Positions 22,195-31,799 of a stretch of 64,000 nt of DNA are shown here, piece after piece. The translations under genes were made by a program, and so were the position numbers. The notes below the pieces were generated by a model that was not told where the DNA came from, ran no database searches, and saw only the letters and a program-made list of their open reading frames with translations. The stretch comes from Cheiracanthium punctorium (lineage: Eukaryota; Arthropoda; Arachnida; Araneae; Cheiracanthiidae). Within the stretch, counting starts at the first letter, position 1; every line of letters begins with the position of its first letter. Where the stretch lies: assembly GCA_038373885.1 (NCBI GenBank), contig JAWZYV010013010.1:1-64000 (forward strand), read 5' to 3'.

Positions 22195-23358
22195 GGAACA
22201 GCTTTAGTATGGTCCCTTTTTGGCGATTTTTTGATTTGGCGACAAAATCTTGTCGCCAACCCAAGTTTGCCTTGCCGATGCCAATTGTAAACAATATGGC
22301 GGATCGGATGGCGCTGGTTCCGAGATAATTGATCGTCGCCGTTAATTTTGCTATGATTTATTTTAATGGCTTTTAAATATTTTTATGAAAAAAAAATTAA
22401 ACAGATAACAAGCTTACATGTACATATAGATTCGGTTTAATAAAATTTAATAACTTTTCTTTCCCCCCCCTTTCTCTTTTTAGTTGATTAAATTAAACAA
22501 TGCAAACAAATAATATTCTAAAGGCAATACCTCACAAAATAACAAAAAAAAAAATTAAAATACATTTTAGCATTCTGACAAAAAGACTACGTAAGCAAAA
22601 TAAAGAACTAATTCAAATCATAACGAACAATGCTTATCTCGTACCTTAATTAAAATCGCTAAATTGTTTCAATATTGAAATAATAAAATCAAAATATCAA
22701 ATATTATATTAATAACGGAATTATTTGTTGCTCCTACCATTAACAAATAAACAAAGGTAATAATAACAAATAAAAACAAACAATGCTTATCACATACCTT
22801 GATTAAAATCTCTAAATTATTGCAATATGGAAATAATAAAATCAAAATATCTAAAATTATTTCACTGCATAAAATATTAATAACGTAATGATTTGTTGCT
22901 TCTACCCTTAGCAAATAAACAATGGAGAATGCAAATATTAATCTGAAACGTACTATCAAAAGAATGCTTATTCATACAAAACTGTATGTAAACAGTCAGT
23001 ATGAACCTGAACAGCCGTTTTAAATTTCAAAAATAATTAAATAATAATAAAATTTAATGTAAAATAAAGCCATTAAAATAAAACCATAAAGCACATGGCA
23101 GATCAACCATTTGAACGAACCTCCCGCGCTAAGAAATACACAGGGCTCAAAAAGTTCATGAAAGGAACAAATGATCACGATTTGCCGGACGAACACGAGC
23201 GCATCCGTGACGTCACGGAAGAATCCACTTTTAGCCCGAGGTTAGGGTTACCGCTCCGGAGCACCCGACGGCGGGGTTACCATATTGGCATCCTTTATCG
23301 CGCCAAAAAAAGTCGCCAAAAATAAAGCGCGCCAAAGGGACCATACTAAAGCTGTACC
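22195..23358. mobile_element. Non-autonomous hAT-like element inside the protease gene, 1164 bp
   Basis: Ends GGAACAGCTTTAGTATGG and CCATACTAAAGCTGTACC are inverted repeats that continue through GTCCCTTT, flanked by a perfect 8-bp TSD AGCGGTTG (22187-22194, 23359-23366). Removing the element and one TSD restores the protease frame. The interior is AT-rich with two related segments (about 22640-22760 and 22790-22930). A 76-codon plus-strand frame at 23095-23325 is the only candidate coding stretch. No transposase domain seen. Confidence 0.92.
23095..23325 (+). CDS. Small basic ORF of unknown function inside the hAT element
   Basis: 76 codons starting at an ATG, without resemblance to a family I recognise. 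It is locally GC-richer and less repetitive than the AT-rich body around it, and contains a perfect TGACGTCA (CRE-type palindrome) at 23208-23215. The final codons overlap the right-hand subterminal GCCAAAAA repeats of the element. It could be a captured host 5' exon or chance. No splice evidence. Confidence 0.25.
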   Translation: MADQPFERTSRAKKYTGLKKFMKGTNDHDLPDEHERIRDVTEESTFSPRLGLPLRSTRRRGYHIGILYRAKKSRQK

Positions 23359-24614
23359 AGCGGTTGTTTTACCCACACCGTTTCACCCAACAAATCACCA
23401 GGACTGATATGGTTCAAGGATACCATATCCATATTTGCTCCCGTGTCTCGCAGCACTCGCGTTAATTTTCCGTTAATTTTTGCCTCGCTCATATAGGGCT
23501 CAAATAAAGTTTCACCAGACTCCCCCGTTCTCACATTATTTACCTGCTCAAAAGCACGGTTTTCCTTTAATTTCGGGCAACTTGGTTTTAAATGGTTTGG
23601 CGAGCCACACAAAAAACATTTAAAACTCTTTCTACGGTCAAATGCAACCTTTTCCGAATTCTTACGTCTAAACTCGGGGCTTCTCCAGGGAGGAGTGTTT
23701 CCGACCGTTCGATTTTTCTCAGGGGGTTCCTTTCCTGCTGACAAAAAATTCTCTTTATCCATTTCCCTCCGATCAGAAGCCTTTGAAATTACTTGTTTCC
23801 GCGAAGTTTTTCTAACTGCCTCATATTTATCTAATTTATTTGCCAACTCCGACGGACTGACCAGTTCACCCCAGTTATCAATGAAGTGTTCCCTTACTTC
23901 CGGCGAGACACGATTTTTTATCTGATCAGCAATCATCAGCTCTTTTAACTTTCCAAACGTGTCCACCCCCACTCCATCCAACCAGCCGTCCAAAAAGGTT
24001 CCGAGCTCAAATACCAGATCCTTCCACAATGCCCCCACGCGTCTTTGGTGCTGGGTAAATTTAATTCGGAAGGTCTCGGGCTTTAATTTAAAGCGCTCCA
24101 ACAACACTTTCTTTATATACTGATAGTCCTCAGCCTTTTCTTCGGGTTCCCTAATAATAATTTCCGCGATTTCTATGGGCAAAAGCGGTATAAGGTGAGA
24201 TACATAATCAGACTTGTCCACCTGAGCCTTTTTAGCCTGCCGCTCAAACATAACTAAATACAAGGAAATGTCCGAGGTGTTCGGGTCAAACTCCCGCATA
24301 AAGTTTTTTAATTCCCGCGTAACTCTGCCCAGCTCGTCACGCGACGAGGTCAAACTACTCATATCTACATTTGTCAATTTCAGACGTTCTAGCTCATATT
24401 CGCGCTCCGCCCTTAGTTTTTCCACCTCCCCCTTCTCTCTTTGCTCATCCTCAATTCGCTCAATCAGATTCTTGACATACTCTTCCTTGTAATCCACGGA
24501 CGCCGTAATTTTCGTTATAATGTCTTTAACCCTATCAGTCTCATCGGCATCTACTCCCAATTCAAAAGCCAAAGTTACCAAATCGGCTTTGCGCTTTTTT
24601 GCAAGGTAGGCCAT
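23359..24614 (-). CDS. Gag with SCAN-like capsid and CCHC knuckle, running into protease
   Basis: I start at the Met whose codon ends at 24612 (MAYLAKKRKADL); the longer frame upstream is AT-rich leader. The N-terminus has a charged, probably coiled-coil stretch (about residues 45-95). Residues about 165-265 have a helical segment with LKELMIADQIKNRVSPEV and REHFIDNW, in the order and spacing of a SCAN domain, which is held in the literature to descend from a Gmr1-type gypsy capsid. A CCHC zinc knuckle (CFLCGSPNHLKPSC, about residues 333-346) binds RNA, and the aspartic protease active site DTGA follows near residue 389. The frame is then cut by the nested hAT element. Gag and protease are one frame, so they were made as a fusion. 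Confidence 0.85.
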
Positions 24615-25214
24615 ATTTCTTATCCTATATATATATAAAAAAATTTCCAATTTTACAAAATTATTCCATACAATATAATATATATCTATACAACACAACT
24701 GACTATGAGTGCACCTGTGCATAAGTCAACCCTTACTAAAATGTATCATAAAATTCATACATAACACCTTACACTCATTTAAAAGCTCCAACAACAACAC
24801 AGTTCAATGCCTGAATTTAAAACATCAACACGAAATACATTCTTAACAAACCTACCTTAGCGTAGTCATTCCACACGCGAAAGGCACGATTTCCCTTAAT
24901 AAATATGATCCGTAACTCTGTGCACCACCGGGTGCAAGTAGATTTTTCAAATTCACTCCTTGTCGATAATCACTCACATTCCTTTTACCGGGATGGAACT
25001 CTCAAATTACCTTGGAATTTTACGTGAATTCGATGGTATATATCTCACAAATCTGCCAGGATGAAAATGTTAGTCTTCATTTTGTAGACACCAACTCACA
25101 AATCACAACTTCCGCTAGGATGAAAAACTCCCCAACTGTCTCCACTTGTTGACACAACTCTGTGGGCAAGTTTACGAACTTGCGTGATCAAGCAAAGCTC
25201 TCCCCGTAGACACG

Positions 25215-25232
25215 ATCCCACTTCTGACACCA
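25215..25232 (-). promoter_or_regulatory. Primer binding site
   Basis: On the minus strand TGGTGTCAGAAGTGGGAT begins with the TGG complementary to tRNA CCA. It lies 12 bases inside the 5' LTR, a larger gap than usual for gypsy elements. I could not name the priming tRNA from memory. Confidence 0.6.
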
Positions 25233-25244
25233 GTTATAAATGGC

Positions 25245-25658
25245 TGTAACGTCTTCAGGATACGGCCACCAGATAATCAGTCATTCTGGGTTAACATATG
25301 TTTATTCCAGCCATTTACAATAATTACATAAATTTCACACTGACACTTTATTAAACAAAATGAAATAAAATCCACAAAAACTCCTTGCTCGGAGTATCTC
25401 ATTAGCAATTAAAATAACAACCCTCGCATGGGTCACGTGCTGGACGCACCGCGCATTCCTCGTGTCCAACTCACAGTTTTTGTAGGGAGACAACAGAAGT
25501 ATATTCTCTTCAGTTCAATCGCAGCAGCGAATTCATTCGGGTGATGGTTCGCAAACAGTTCCTACTCAAGAACGCACCAAGTTCGTTTACTATCTTGAAC
25601 ACGGCGGTCGGAGGAGTCCTCACAAGGCTGTCAACGTAATGCCAAGAGGAACCTTACA
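25245..25658 (-). repeat. 5' LTR of the Gmr1-like element
   Basis: 414 bp, TGTAAC...CTTACA, near-identical to 20253-20666. As the upstream LTR of a minus-strand element it would hold the promoter. No TATA box is assigned. Confidence 0.95.
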
Positions 25659-25662
25659 CCAC

Positions 25663-25878
25663 TCTGTATGAAGTAAAAGTAGTGCAAGGAGGCCGTAACT
25701 GGCCTGAAGTTGTCACCACCCTTTGGTCCAGGCCGGTCTTTTCTGAGAAATAGATGTATTTTCTTTGCTTCTTTGAAATGCATAGGAAAAAGAAATTCGT
25801 TTGTACAGTAGAAAATAATGTGTCCCCTATTCCTGTTAGCTCGGTTAGCTGGACAGTAACCGAGCCAAAGTCGAACAT
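25663..25878 (-). CDS. Possible host exon or old ORF next to the retrotransposon
   Basis: A minus-strand frame of about 70 codons begins MFDFGSVTVQLTELTGIGDT and runs into the LTR. Its coding-like look is modest. When the retrotransposon and one CCAC are ignored, the same frame continues about ten codons into the flank at 20230-20250 before a stop, so the insertion fell inside an open frame. I recognise no domain, and an overlapping minus-strand frame is also long. Could be a host exon, an older element or chance. Confidence 0.25.
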
Positions 25879-25953
25879 ATACTTGGAGGAGCCTTACCAT
25901 ACCTTGGAATCTAAATCTTAACATACCTTGATTAGCAGAAAACCATCTTTTAT

Positions 25954-26129
25954 TAGGGATGGACGCGAGACGACTTTTTTGCGAGACGAGACAGAGATTT
26001 ACAGCTTTTTTGCGAGACGAGACACACATTTTTAACATTACGATATAGGGATTTTTGCGAGACGAGACAAGCTTTTAGGCTATTTTGCGAGACGCGAGAC
26101 GCGTATTTTCCGTCTCGCATCCATCCCTA
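25954..26129. mobile_element. hAT MITE with GCGAGACGAGAC repeats, 176 bp
   Basis: Ends TAGGGATGGACGCGAGACG and GTCTCGCATCCATCCCTA are inverted repeats, with a perfect 8-bp TSD TCTTTTAT (25946-25953, 26130-26137). Four copies of TTTTGCGAGACG(A/C)GAGAC-type units lie between, and the same GAGAC motif is in both termini. Confidence 0.93.
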
Positions 26130-26266
26130 TCTTTTATGATATAATTAATACATCCATTTGATAAAAATAAAAAATCTCTTAGCATTTAACAAAATGAAGT
26201 AAAAGTTTGCTGCAGTGTTCATTTAAGACTGAAACCAGTTGTAAACAAAAGAAAACGACAAAAAAC

Positions 26267-26321
26267 AAATAACTACATATCACATTTTGTGCACTGCACA
26301 AAATGTGATATGTAGTTATTT
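26267..26321. repeat. Perfect palindrome, 27-bp arms
   Basis: AAATAACTACATATCACATT begins the left arm and its exact complement ends the right arm; only one C (26294) lies between the arms. AT-rich flanks on both sides. Could be a cruciform-forming site or a MITE core. Confidence 0.9.
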
Positions 26322-27184
26322 TGATAATGACTAAAAGAAGAAGCGAAATAACTGTCAGAATGGAAAGAGAATTTCCATACAAACTGTTGCAGCTCCGTCA
26401 AATCCATTCTCCAAGAAAAAGATCATCGCCGATCTGGTAACGACATATTTGGATTATATTTGTACTACTTCTTATTATAATTTACATTCATATAGAAATA
26501 GCCCCAATTTTTTCTAATTTAATTTGATTTTAGAAAAATGATGGGTAAGTTTTAATAAGAGATAAAATACAAGAGTATAATTCACACCGTTTAAATAGGA
26601 AGACATGGCAGAGCAAATACTGGGGGGTCGTGACCTTAGGAGCTTCGAAATTAATATATGCTTAATTTTCCATTTTATCTTAAATTAAAGCAAAAATTAA
26701 CTTTTCGAGCTAGAATTTCTTTTCTTATTCCAGTTTTTTTCCCCTTAAAGCCTCACATTCTTTTTAAGCCTTTATTTTTTAACACTTTCCAAAGAACTTG
26801 AAATGTTTATGCTTTCGTCTGCCTGCCTGCCAGTGCTCTAATTGCCGTAAATATGCATCGATCGAATTTTTATAATGAAAATTACCATACCATGTACCTT
26901 ATTGAAAAGGATGTAGGTACCATTTATAGTTCTTTTACAGGAGCACACAAAATAATTCTAATGCATTGCAGCCTATGGGCAGAGAATGTTTTGAGCACAT
27001 TTTAGAAACGTTCATCCATTTCAAGCAAAACAAAATTGGTATTTATTATTGAGGTTTATGAGATCATTCTGTCTATCGGCATGGTAGACGTAGAGTTAAT
27101 ATCTATACAGGGCTAACAAAATAATACTCATAGATCAGGCTTTAAGAACAGTACTTAAAAAAATATTTTAGTTTCTAGTTGGCT
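26322..27184. other. Non-coding DNA with a member of a dispersed repeat family
   Basis: The part at about 26790-27010 belongs to a family also present near 36890-37260, 42730-42890, 44280-44400 and 45110-45640. Shared phrases include CCGTAAATATGCATC, CCATGTACC, ATTTATAGTTCTTTTACAGG and ATTGC(A/G)(G/C)(C/T)CTATGG. No ends or TSD were defined and the copies are well diverged. Confidence 0.55.
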
Positions 27185-27188
27185 TTAA

Positions 27189-27418
27189 CCTGTTCTCTAC
27201 CATCGTTGCTAAGACGCAATGTCAGAAATTCCTCCCTCCTGTGTAAATCGTTGCTTCTCGGCATGGGTCTTTGAATGCCCTGGCATGGCCCAGTCATGCG
27301 CTTGCGCAAGGCTGTCGCCAGAGCAGAAACATTCCAAGACTCACGCCGGGGAGCAACGATGGACATAGGAGGGAGGAATCTTTACCGTTGCGTCATTAGC
27401 AACGTCGGGAGCGAACAG
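27189..27418. mobile_element. TTAA-flanked foldback MITE, 230 bp
   Basis: Long inverted arms: CGTTGCTAAGACGCAATG and ATTCCTCCCTCCT at the left face AGGAGGGAGGAAT and GCGTCATTAGCAACG at the right; the outer ends are CCTGTTCTC / GAGCGAACAG. TTAA stands at both sides (27185-27188, 27419-27422), the target of piggyBac and some other families. Confidence 0.8.
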
Positions 27419-27422
27419 TTAA

Positions 27423-29034
27423 CTGTTCGTCATGCAATAGCATTCCTGCTAACATCTAACTAAGAAAATCCAGTAGATTTATGTGGGATCATAATCTTAA
27501 AGTCCTAATTACTTATCTAAGTCACACACTAACTTACACACTAAGTCAAAACACTCTTCTAAATTTTTTCACACATTAAATTTCGCCATCTATTCTATGT
27601 ATAATTTTTAAAAATATATAATTTGACATGACGCGACACAGTTATGGCTTTTAAAATGAAAAGTTTGCTTTTTATAATAACTTACGTTTGAAATTTCAAT
27701 CACACATAAGGTCGTGATTTTAAAAATAGAATTTGTAAAAGAGCTCAGAGAAATAGAAGCATTCTTTTGACATAAAATGAATAAAACTTAACGTTCACAA
27801 GATTTTTCTTAAATGTTCGAAATTTTACAAAATATCTTCTTTTTAAACAAACAAACAAAAAAAAAGTAGTAAAATTTTGGGACTTTGAACTCTCTCAAAA
27901 AATGATAGAATTAAACGGTTTGCCATCTAATTCTGACATTTTCAAGAATCCTTGACAAATGAGTAATCAATTTAAGCACAAATCTTTATTATTGGACCAA
28001 AATACCATGGTATACTGGTCCATCTTGAATGAATAGACCCAGAAAGCGGTAACCTTTTAAAAATGGTTGGGAAATAAATGTGTCGATTATTAAAGCTTCA
28101 AAATGTTAGAAAACCAGGAGATTTTAATGTAAAATCAGGAGACCAGGAGAAACCATCAAAATCCAGTAGTCTCCTGAAAAATCCAGTAGAATTGGCAGGT
28201 ATGCAATAGTATATACGCAAATAAGACAGTGTTGGAAAGTATTTTATAAACAGTGCTTTCGGTATGGGTCCCCGCAAACTCATTTCCGCCAACCCAAACT
28301 AGGACACTGATAGTTTTATCGCATACGGATAGGCAAATATTTTCTTCGTTTTCTTCGAGAATATTTTATGACTAAATTAAATGTTATGAATATTTTATGG
28401 AAATTTAATTACTTGTAACAGAGTCAGGGTTGTAACCATCCCTACCGAACAAAAATGTGGATTTTTGTTGGCAAAGTGATACTAATCGAGCCTTTTTGTG
28501 GGAAATTCCGCCTTTTACGTACTGACCTCTACAATTTATTCATATAACTGACTTTATTAATGTAAAAACCAGCTTGATCATTAATGCGTAAATAATGTGA
28601 ATCCTCTGAAAGTCGAACTTTTGCGGCTCCCTCTGTACAATTTAAAGAAGTATTTATGCTGTTTCTATGTTATGGGCACATTCTGTTCCCCGGATAACTG
28701 TCCAATATAGGGAGGTGTCCAACTTGGGAACTGAATCGGCAAATCTATCTTTTCAGTCGGCAATTTACCTCTCTTCACCCCCCCAAGATTTTCTTCTGGG
28801 ATCGGCCCTGAAGAGTAAGACTTACTTTGAGCATTTCTTCCAATCCAGACGTATTTTAAAGTAACTTATAAAATTGCAGAATGATAATAAGGATTTTTGT
28901 TTCTGTTTGTTTTTCTCATTGCATTATTGATTTAATTTTGTTGAAGTTAAGCGAAAAAAAATAAAGCAACTGCTATTTACCGTTATAACGAAAATACTAA
29001 AATTTAAGATTATTGGGGGACCTGAATATTTTTT
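27423..29034. other. Non-coding AT-rich DNA
   Basis: No gene recognised. A segment around 28100-28200 repeats AAACCAGGAG / AATCCAGTAG phrases, and at about 28811 a terminus GGGATCGGCCCTG matches a MITE start at 19793. Nothing else supported. Confidence 0.35.
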
Positions 29035-29043
29035 GCTGTCAGC

Positions 29044-29248
29044 CGTCAGGTGGTGTAGTGGCTTAAGAACTATTCTATCACGCCTTGGGTCAGGGTTCGA
29101 TTCTTGGCTTGGGCATGGATGTTAACTTGTACGTCCCTTCATAGGGGGTAACACTATCCGCCCACTAGGTGTACCCATAATAAAATGGCCACAAAACCTT
29201 CGAGCAGTTGTAGTGAGAAATGCCTAATCGGCAAGTACCCTCCGCTTG

Positions 29249-29285
<37 letters not shown>
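29044..29285 (+). mobile_element. tRNA-derived SINE with T tail
   Basis: GGTGGTGTAGTGGCTTAAG (box A) and GGGTTCGATTCTTGG (box B) are about 35 bases apart, as in a tRNA head; a body of about 150 bases follows and ends in 35 T. Flanks CTGTCAGC / CTGCCAGC suggest an imperfect TSD. Not a working tRNA gene because the acceptor stem is not closed. Confidence 0.8.
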
Positions 29286-29450
29286 CTGCCAGCTTTAAAA
29301 CCTTATTTCGAGCCCTGATTCTCAGTATACTACTTTTACTAAAAGTATAACAAATGCACTTAGTCTCCAAATTAGAATCACACTCATATACATGTTCTTT
29401 TAATTTCCCTTGTTATAAGATATCTGTGCACTTTTATTACCACCTTAGTG

Positions 29451-30209
29451 TAGCTCTAGCCCATCTAGATGCTTGCCCTTCTTTTTCCGAACAGGGCCAA
29501 GCTGCCATTTTTTCAGATTCTCAGGCTGCTATTCTAGCCATTGCCAACTGTCTTCAGGCTCCTGACATTATATCTATAGTGCAATGTAGATCTTTAATAA
29601 GAGAGATGCACAATAAATATAAAACGATTGTTTTACAATGGATCCCATTCCACTGTGGTATCCCAGGTAACGAAAAAGCGGATGAGCTGGCCAAAAAGGG
29701 CTGTTTTGTTAATCAGGCCCCCACACAATCTAGTTAGCTACAAGTCAGTCTCACCAAGAATTAATCAAATGTTTAAGACAACACATATGTCATTACTAAA
29801 AGATCGAACGAAGAAAAAATCGTGGAGAAATGCCATCCTCCATCTCCCCGACTCTCCAAGAAGTAATGCAGTGGCTGCCTTTTGACTGGCGTCATCTGGA
29901 CATGACTGTTTATATGCCCATCTTTACCGCTTCAATTTGGTGGATAGTCCTGGCCCCCTCTGCCGCAGTGGTGCGACGATGAATGCCGATCATATCCTTG
30001 TTTGCTCAGCTCTAAGAGCTGTATCTATCGCCGATACTGGGAGGCCAGAGACTCTTTGAACAGTTTGGTTACCTGATTTTACGTTTTTAGTGCTTTTAAT
30101 GTTTTAATAATTCTTAGTTTGTTTCGTGTTTCTCTGATCTCTGTACGGTGTAAGGATAAAGTCTGTAATCGCCTGTTGCATTGGAAATTTAAAAAAAAAA
30201 AAAAAAAAA
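29451..30209 (+). mobile_element. 5'-truncated non-LTR retrotransposon (LINE)
   Basis: Bounded by a perfect 13-bp TSD TACCACCTTAGTG (29438-29450, 30210-30222), with a 19-base poly(A) at 30191-30209 directly before the right copy. The body is the 3' end of ORF2: RNase H, a CCHC-type tail and a short 3' UTR. It is a textbook target-primed, 5'-truncated insertion. Confidence 0.93.
29453..30059 (+). pseudogene. LINE ORF2, RNase H domain and C-terminus
   Basis: The frame shows RNase H motifs: FSDSQAAI (second-half Asp), then LQWIPFHCGIPGNEKADEL, the classical W-(I/V)-P-x-H-x-G-I-x-G-N-E-x-A-D end motif of Jockey/I-type LINEs with its last catalytic Asp. After a frameshift near 29735 the tail continues with SWRNAILHL, a TGA at 29883 and, read through, a C/H-rich LCRSGATMNADHILVCSA, the usual terminal zinc-binding motif. 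RNase H would degrade RNA in RNA:DNA hybrids during reverse transcription. Truncated, frameshifted and with an internal stop, it is not functional. Confidence 0.88.
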
Positions 30210-30222
30210 TACCACCTTAGTG

Positions 30223-31098
30223 CTATTAATTTCTGACAAGTAACTTTGTCTACCCAGCGGTAGACAAAATTAGTGAGTTTAATCAAATGTCACCAAAATT
30301 GGCCATTTTGACCAATTTATTGCCAAGTTGGCACCAAAAAATGAGCCCCCAAAACAGAACCTAGTTTGACGATATCTTCTACATTTGGCGAGAAATCGCT
30401 AAACCCTACAGTTTATTGTAAAGAGGAAGTAGAATATGTTTGATAAAGATTCTAAAATTGTTTTAATAGGCGATTTTAATGCCAAAGAAGTGTTTTATGG
30501 AACAAGGAAGACAAATAGGGCAGTCGCATGGATTATGATACTTATAAGATATAGCACTTCGCTGAGTATTTAAAGTATGAAAGAGTTTCAGATTTCCCTC
30601 CCCCTGCCTTTTTTTTTAATTTTTGAAACCTTTCATAACCCAACCTGTTACACAACTTCGACCCTATTAACCCAACCCTTCCTCTATAAAATTAACTCTT
30701 TCAAACTCTGAAATGATTTCTCTTTGAATTAAATAATTTTTCTTCTGATGATGGGTATTAAATTTGTAACTAAAAAAGTAAAATAAAAAATCGCAATTAT
30801 TAAATTTTCGGGTAAAATGTTTTCTTTCAGTGCACAAATTAGCACATCAATTCTGTACGATATTACAGGTGATTTATGTGTCCTCAATTGTAGACGCAGG
30901 GTCTGAAAGGGTTAATATAAAGGTTCAAAATATTTTTTCTTTGAACCTGAAGGAGCTGCGACAACTAGTTAGCCGATTCAGATTTTTTGTAAAAATCTTT
31001 AATATTCTCATTTGTAGAACTTTTTTTCTTTCAAAATACTCGGCTAATGGGCAGAACTAGTTCCTTATTAAGTCATCCAAAAACATTGATGATGCATA
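30223..31098. other. Non-coding DNA with a GDFN-like remnant
   Basis: At 30442-30580 the plus strand reads SKIVLIGDFNAKEVFYG, resembling a repeated module also found at 35411-35560 and three times in the Helitron at 38664-40611. Elsewhere AT-rich and unrecognised. Confidence 0.45.
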
Positions 31099-31100
31099 TA

Positions 31101-31623
31101 CAGGGTGTCTCACAATTCCTTCTCGGATTTGGAAGGCTTATAGAAAAATATATTGACAATAGAGCAACAAAGTTGACTTTACTGGATAAAGAAATATTAC
31201 GTTTTATTTCATAAATGTTCAATATGTGAACCTTTCCTGATGCGGCAGATATCGAATCTAAAGTCAAATTCTTCCACACTCGCTTTAATATGTCGCGATC
31301 AACGGTTGCGAATGCGGTTGTGAGCCTTTGGCTTAAATCTTTTAAATCATGAGGCATAGAAGGCACGAACACACGATCGTTTATGTAACCCCATAAAAAA
31401 AATCGCATGCAGTTAGCTCCGGGGGGCAAGGTGGCCACAGAAGAAAGCGATTGTCAGCGTCAGAACCTCGTCCAATCCAACGACGAGGAAGCTCATTATT
31501 TCTGAAACAAAACTTGTAATGTTTCTTTCTCCAGTAAAGTCATTTTTGTGGCTGTATTGGTAATATATTATTTTTTATAAGCCTTCCATCCAAACACACA
31601 GGAGAGCATTGTAACACACCCTG
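31101..31623. mobile_element. Mariner/IS630-like element, decayed
   Basis: Starts CAGGGTGTCTCACAATTCC after TA and ends TAACACACCCTG. The inner parts of the TIRs (GGCTTATAGAAAAATATATT-type) are also inverted. It encodes the end of a transposase on the minus strand (31209-31500). A second copy of the right-hand end follows at 31656-31785 beyond a (TA)n(CA)n run, so the structure is mosaic. Confidence 0.75.
31209..31500 (-). pseudogene. Mariner/IS630-type transposase, C-terminal part
   Basis: The minus strand reads LPRRWIGRGSD, then WPP followed by a degraded version of the SPDLTPCDFFLWG block, then FFLWGYINDRVFVPSMP and a helical end LSQRLTTAFATVDRDILKRVW. It finishes with GSHIEHL and a stop in another frame. 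Order and motifs match the DDE/D transposases of Tc1/mariner-like elements abundant in arthropods. A T-run frameshift lies in the FFLWG codons and another before the end. The N-terminal DNA-binding half and the first two catalytic Asp are absent. Confidence 0.82.
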
Positions 31624-31655
31624 TGTATATATATATATATACACACACACATATA

Positions 31656-31785
31656 CAGGAAGCTCGTTATTTGTGAAACAAAACTTGTAAGGTTTCTTTC
31701 TCTAGTAAAGTCAACTTTGTTGCTGTATTGTCAATATATTATTTTTTATAAGCCTTTCAAACCCAGAAGGGAATTGTGAAAAAAA
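31656..31785. repeat. Duplicate of the mariner-like right end
   Basis: AGGAAGCTCGTTATTTGTG through ATAAGCCTTTC repeats 31488-31590 with a few changes and is the closer match to the left TIR (AGCAACAAAGTTGACTTTAC is exact). It lacks the terminal CACCCTG. Confidence 0.8.
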
Positions 31786-31799
31786 CTTAGAAAATCCGA

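Larger units (their letters stand above)
20253..25658 (-). mobile_element. Gmr1-like Ty3/gypsy LTR retrotransposon, internally deleted
   Basis: Two near-identical 414-bp LTRs (TGTAA...TTACA) bound the element, flanked by CCAC on both sides (4-bp TSD). Read on the minus strand the order is 5' LTR, primer site, Gag with CCHC knuckle, protease, integrase, an RNase H tail, polypurine tract, 3' LTR. Protease and integrase are in one frame with about 110 residues of linker between and no RT, so integrase precedes RT/RNase H as in Gmr1-type elements, not as in standard gypsy. RT and most of RNase H were lost in a deletion. A hAT element is nested in the protease. LTR identity suggests recent insertion. 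Confidence 0.9.

Noticed and set aside
29044..29120. Possible tRNA gene
   Set aside because: Boxes A and B are present, but there is no closed acceptor stem and a long non-tRNA body with a T tail follows; it is a SINE.
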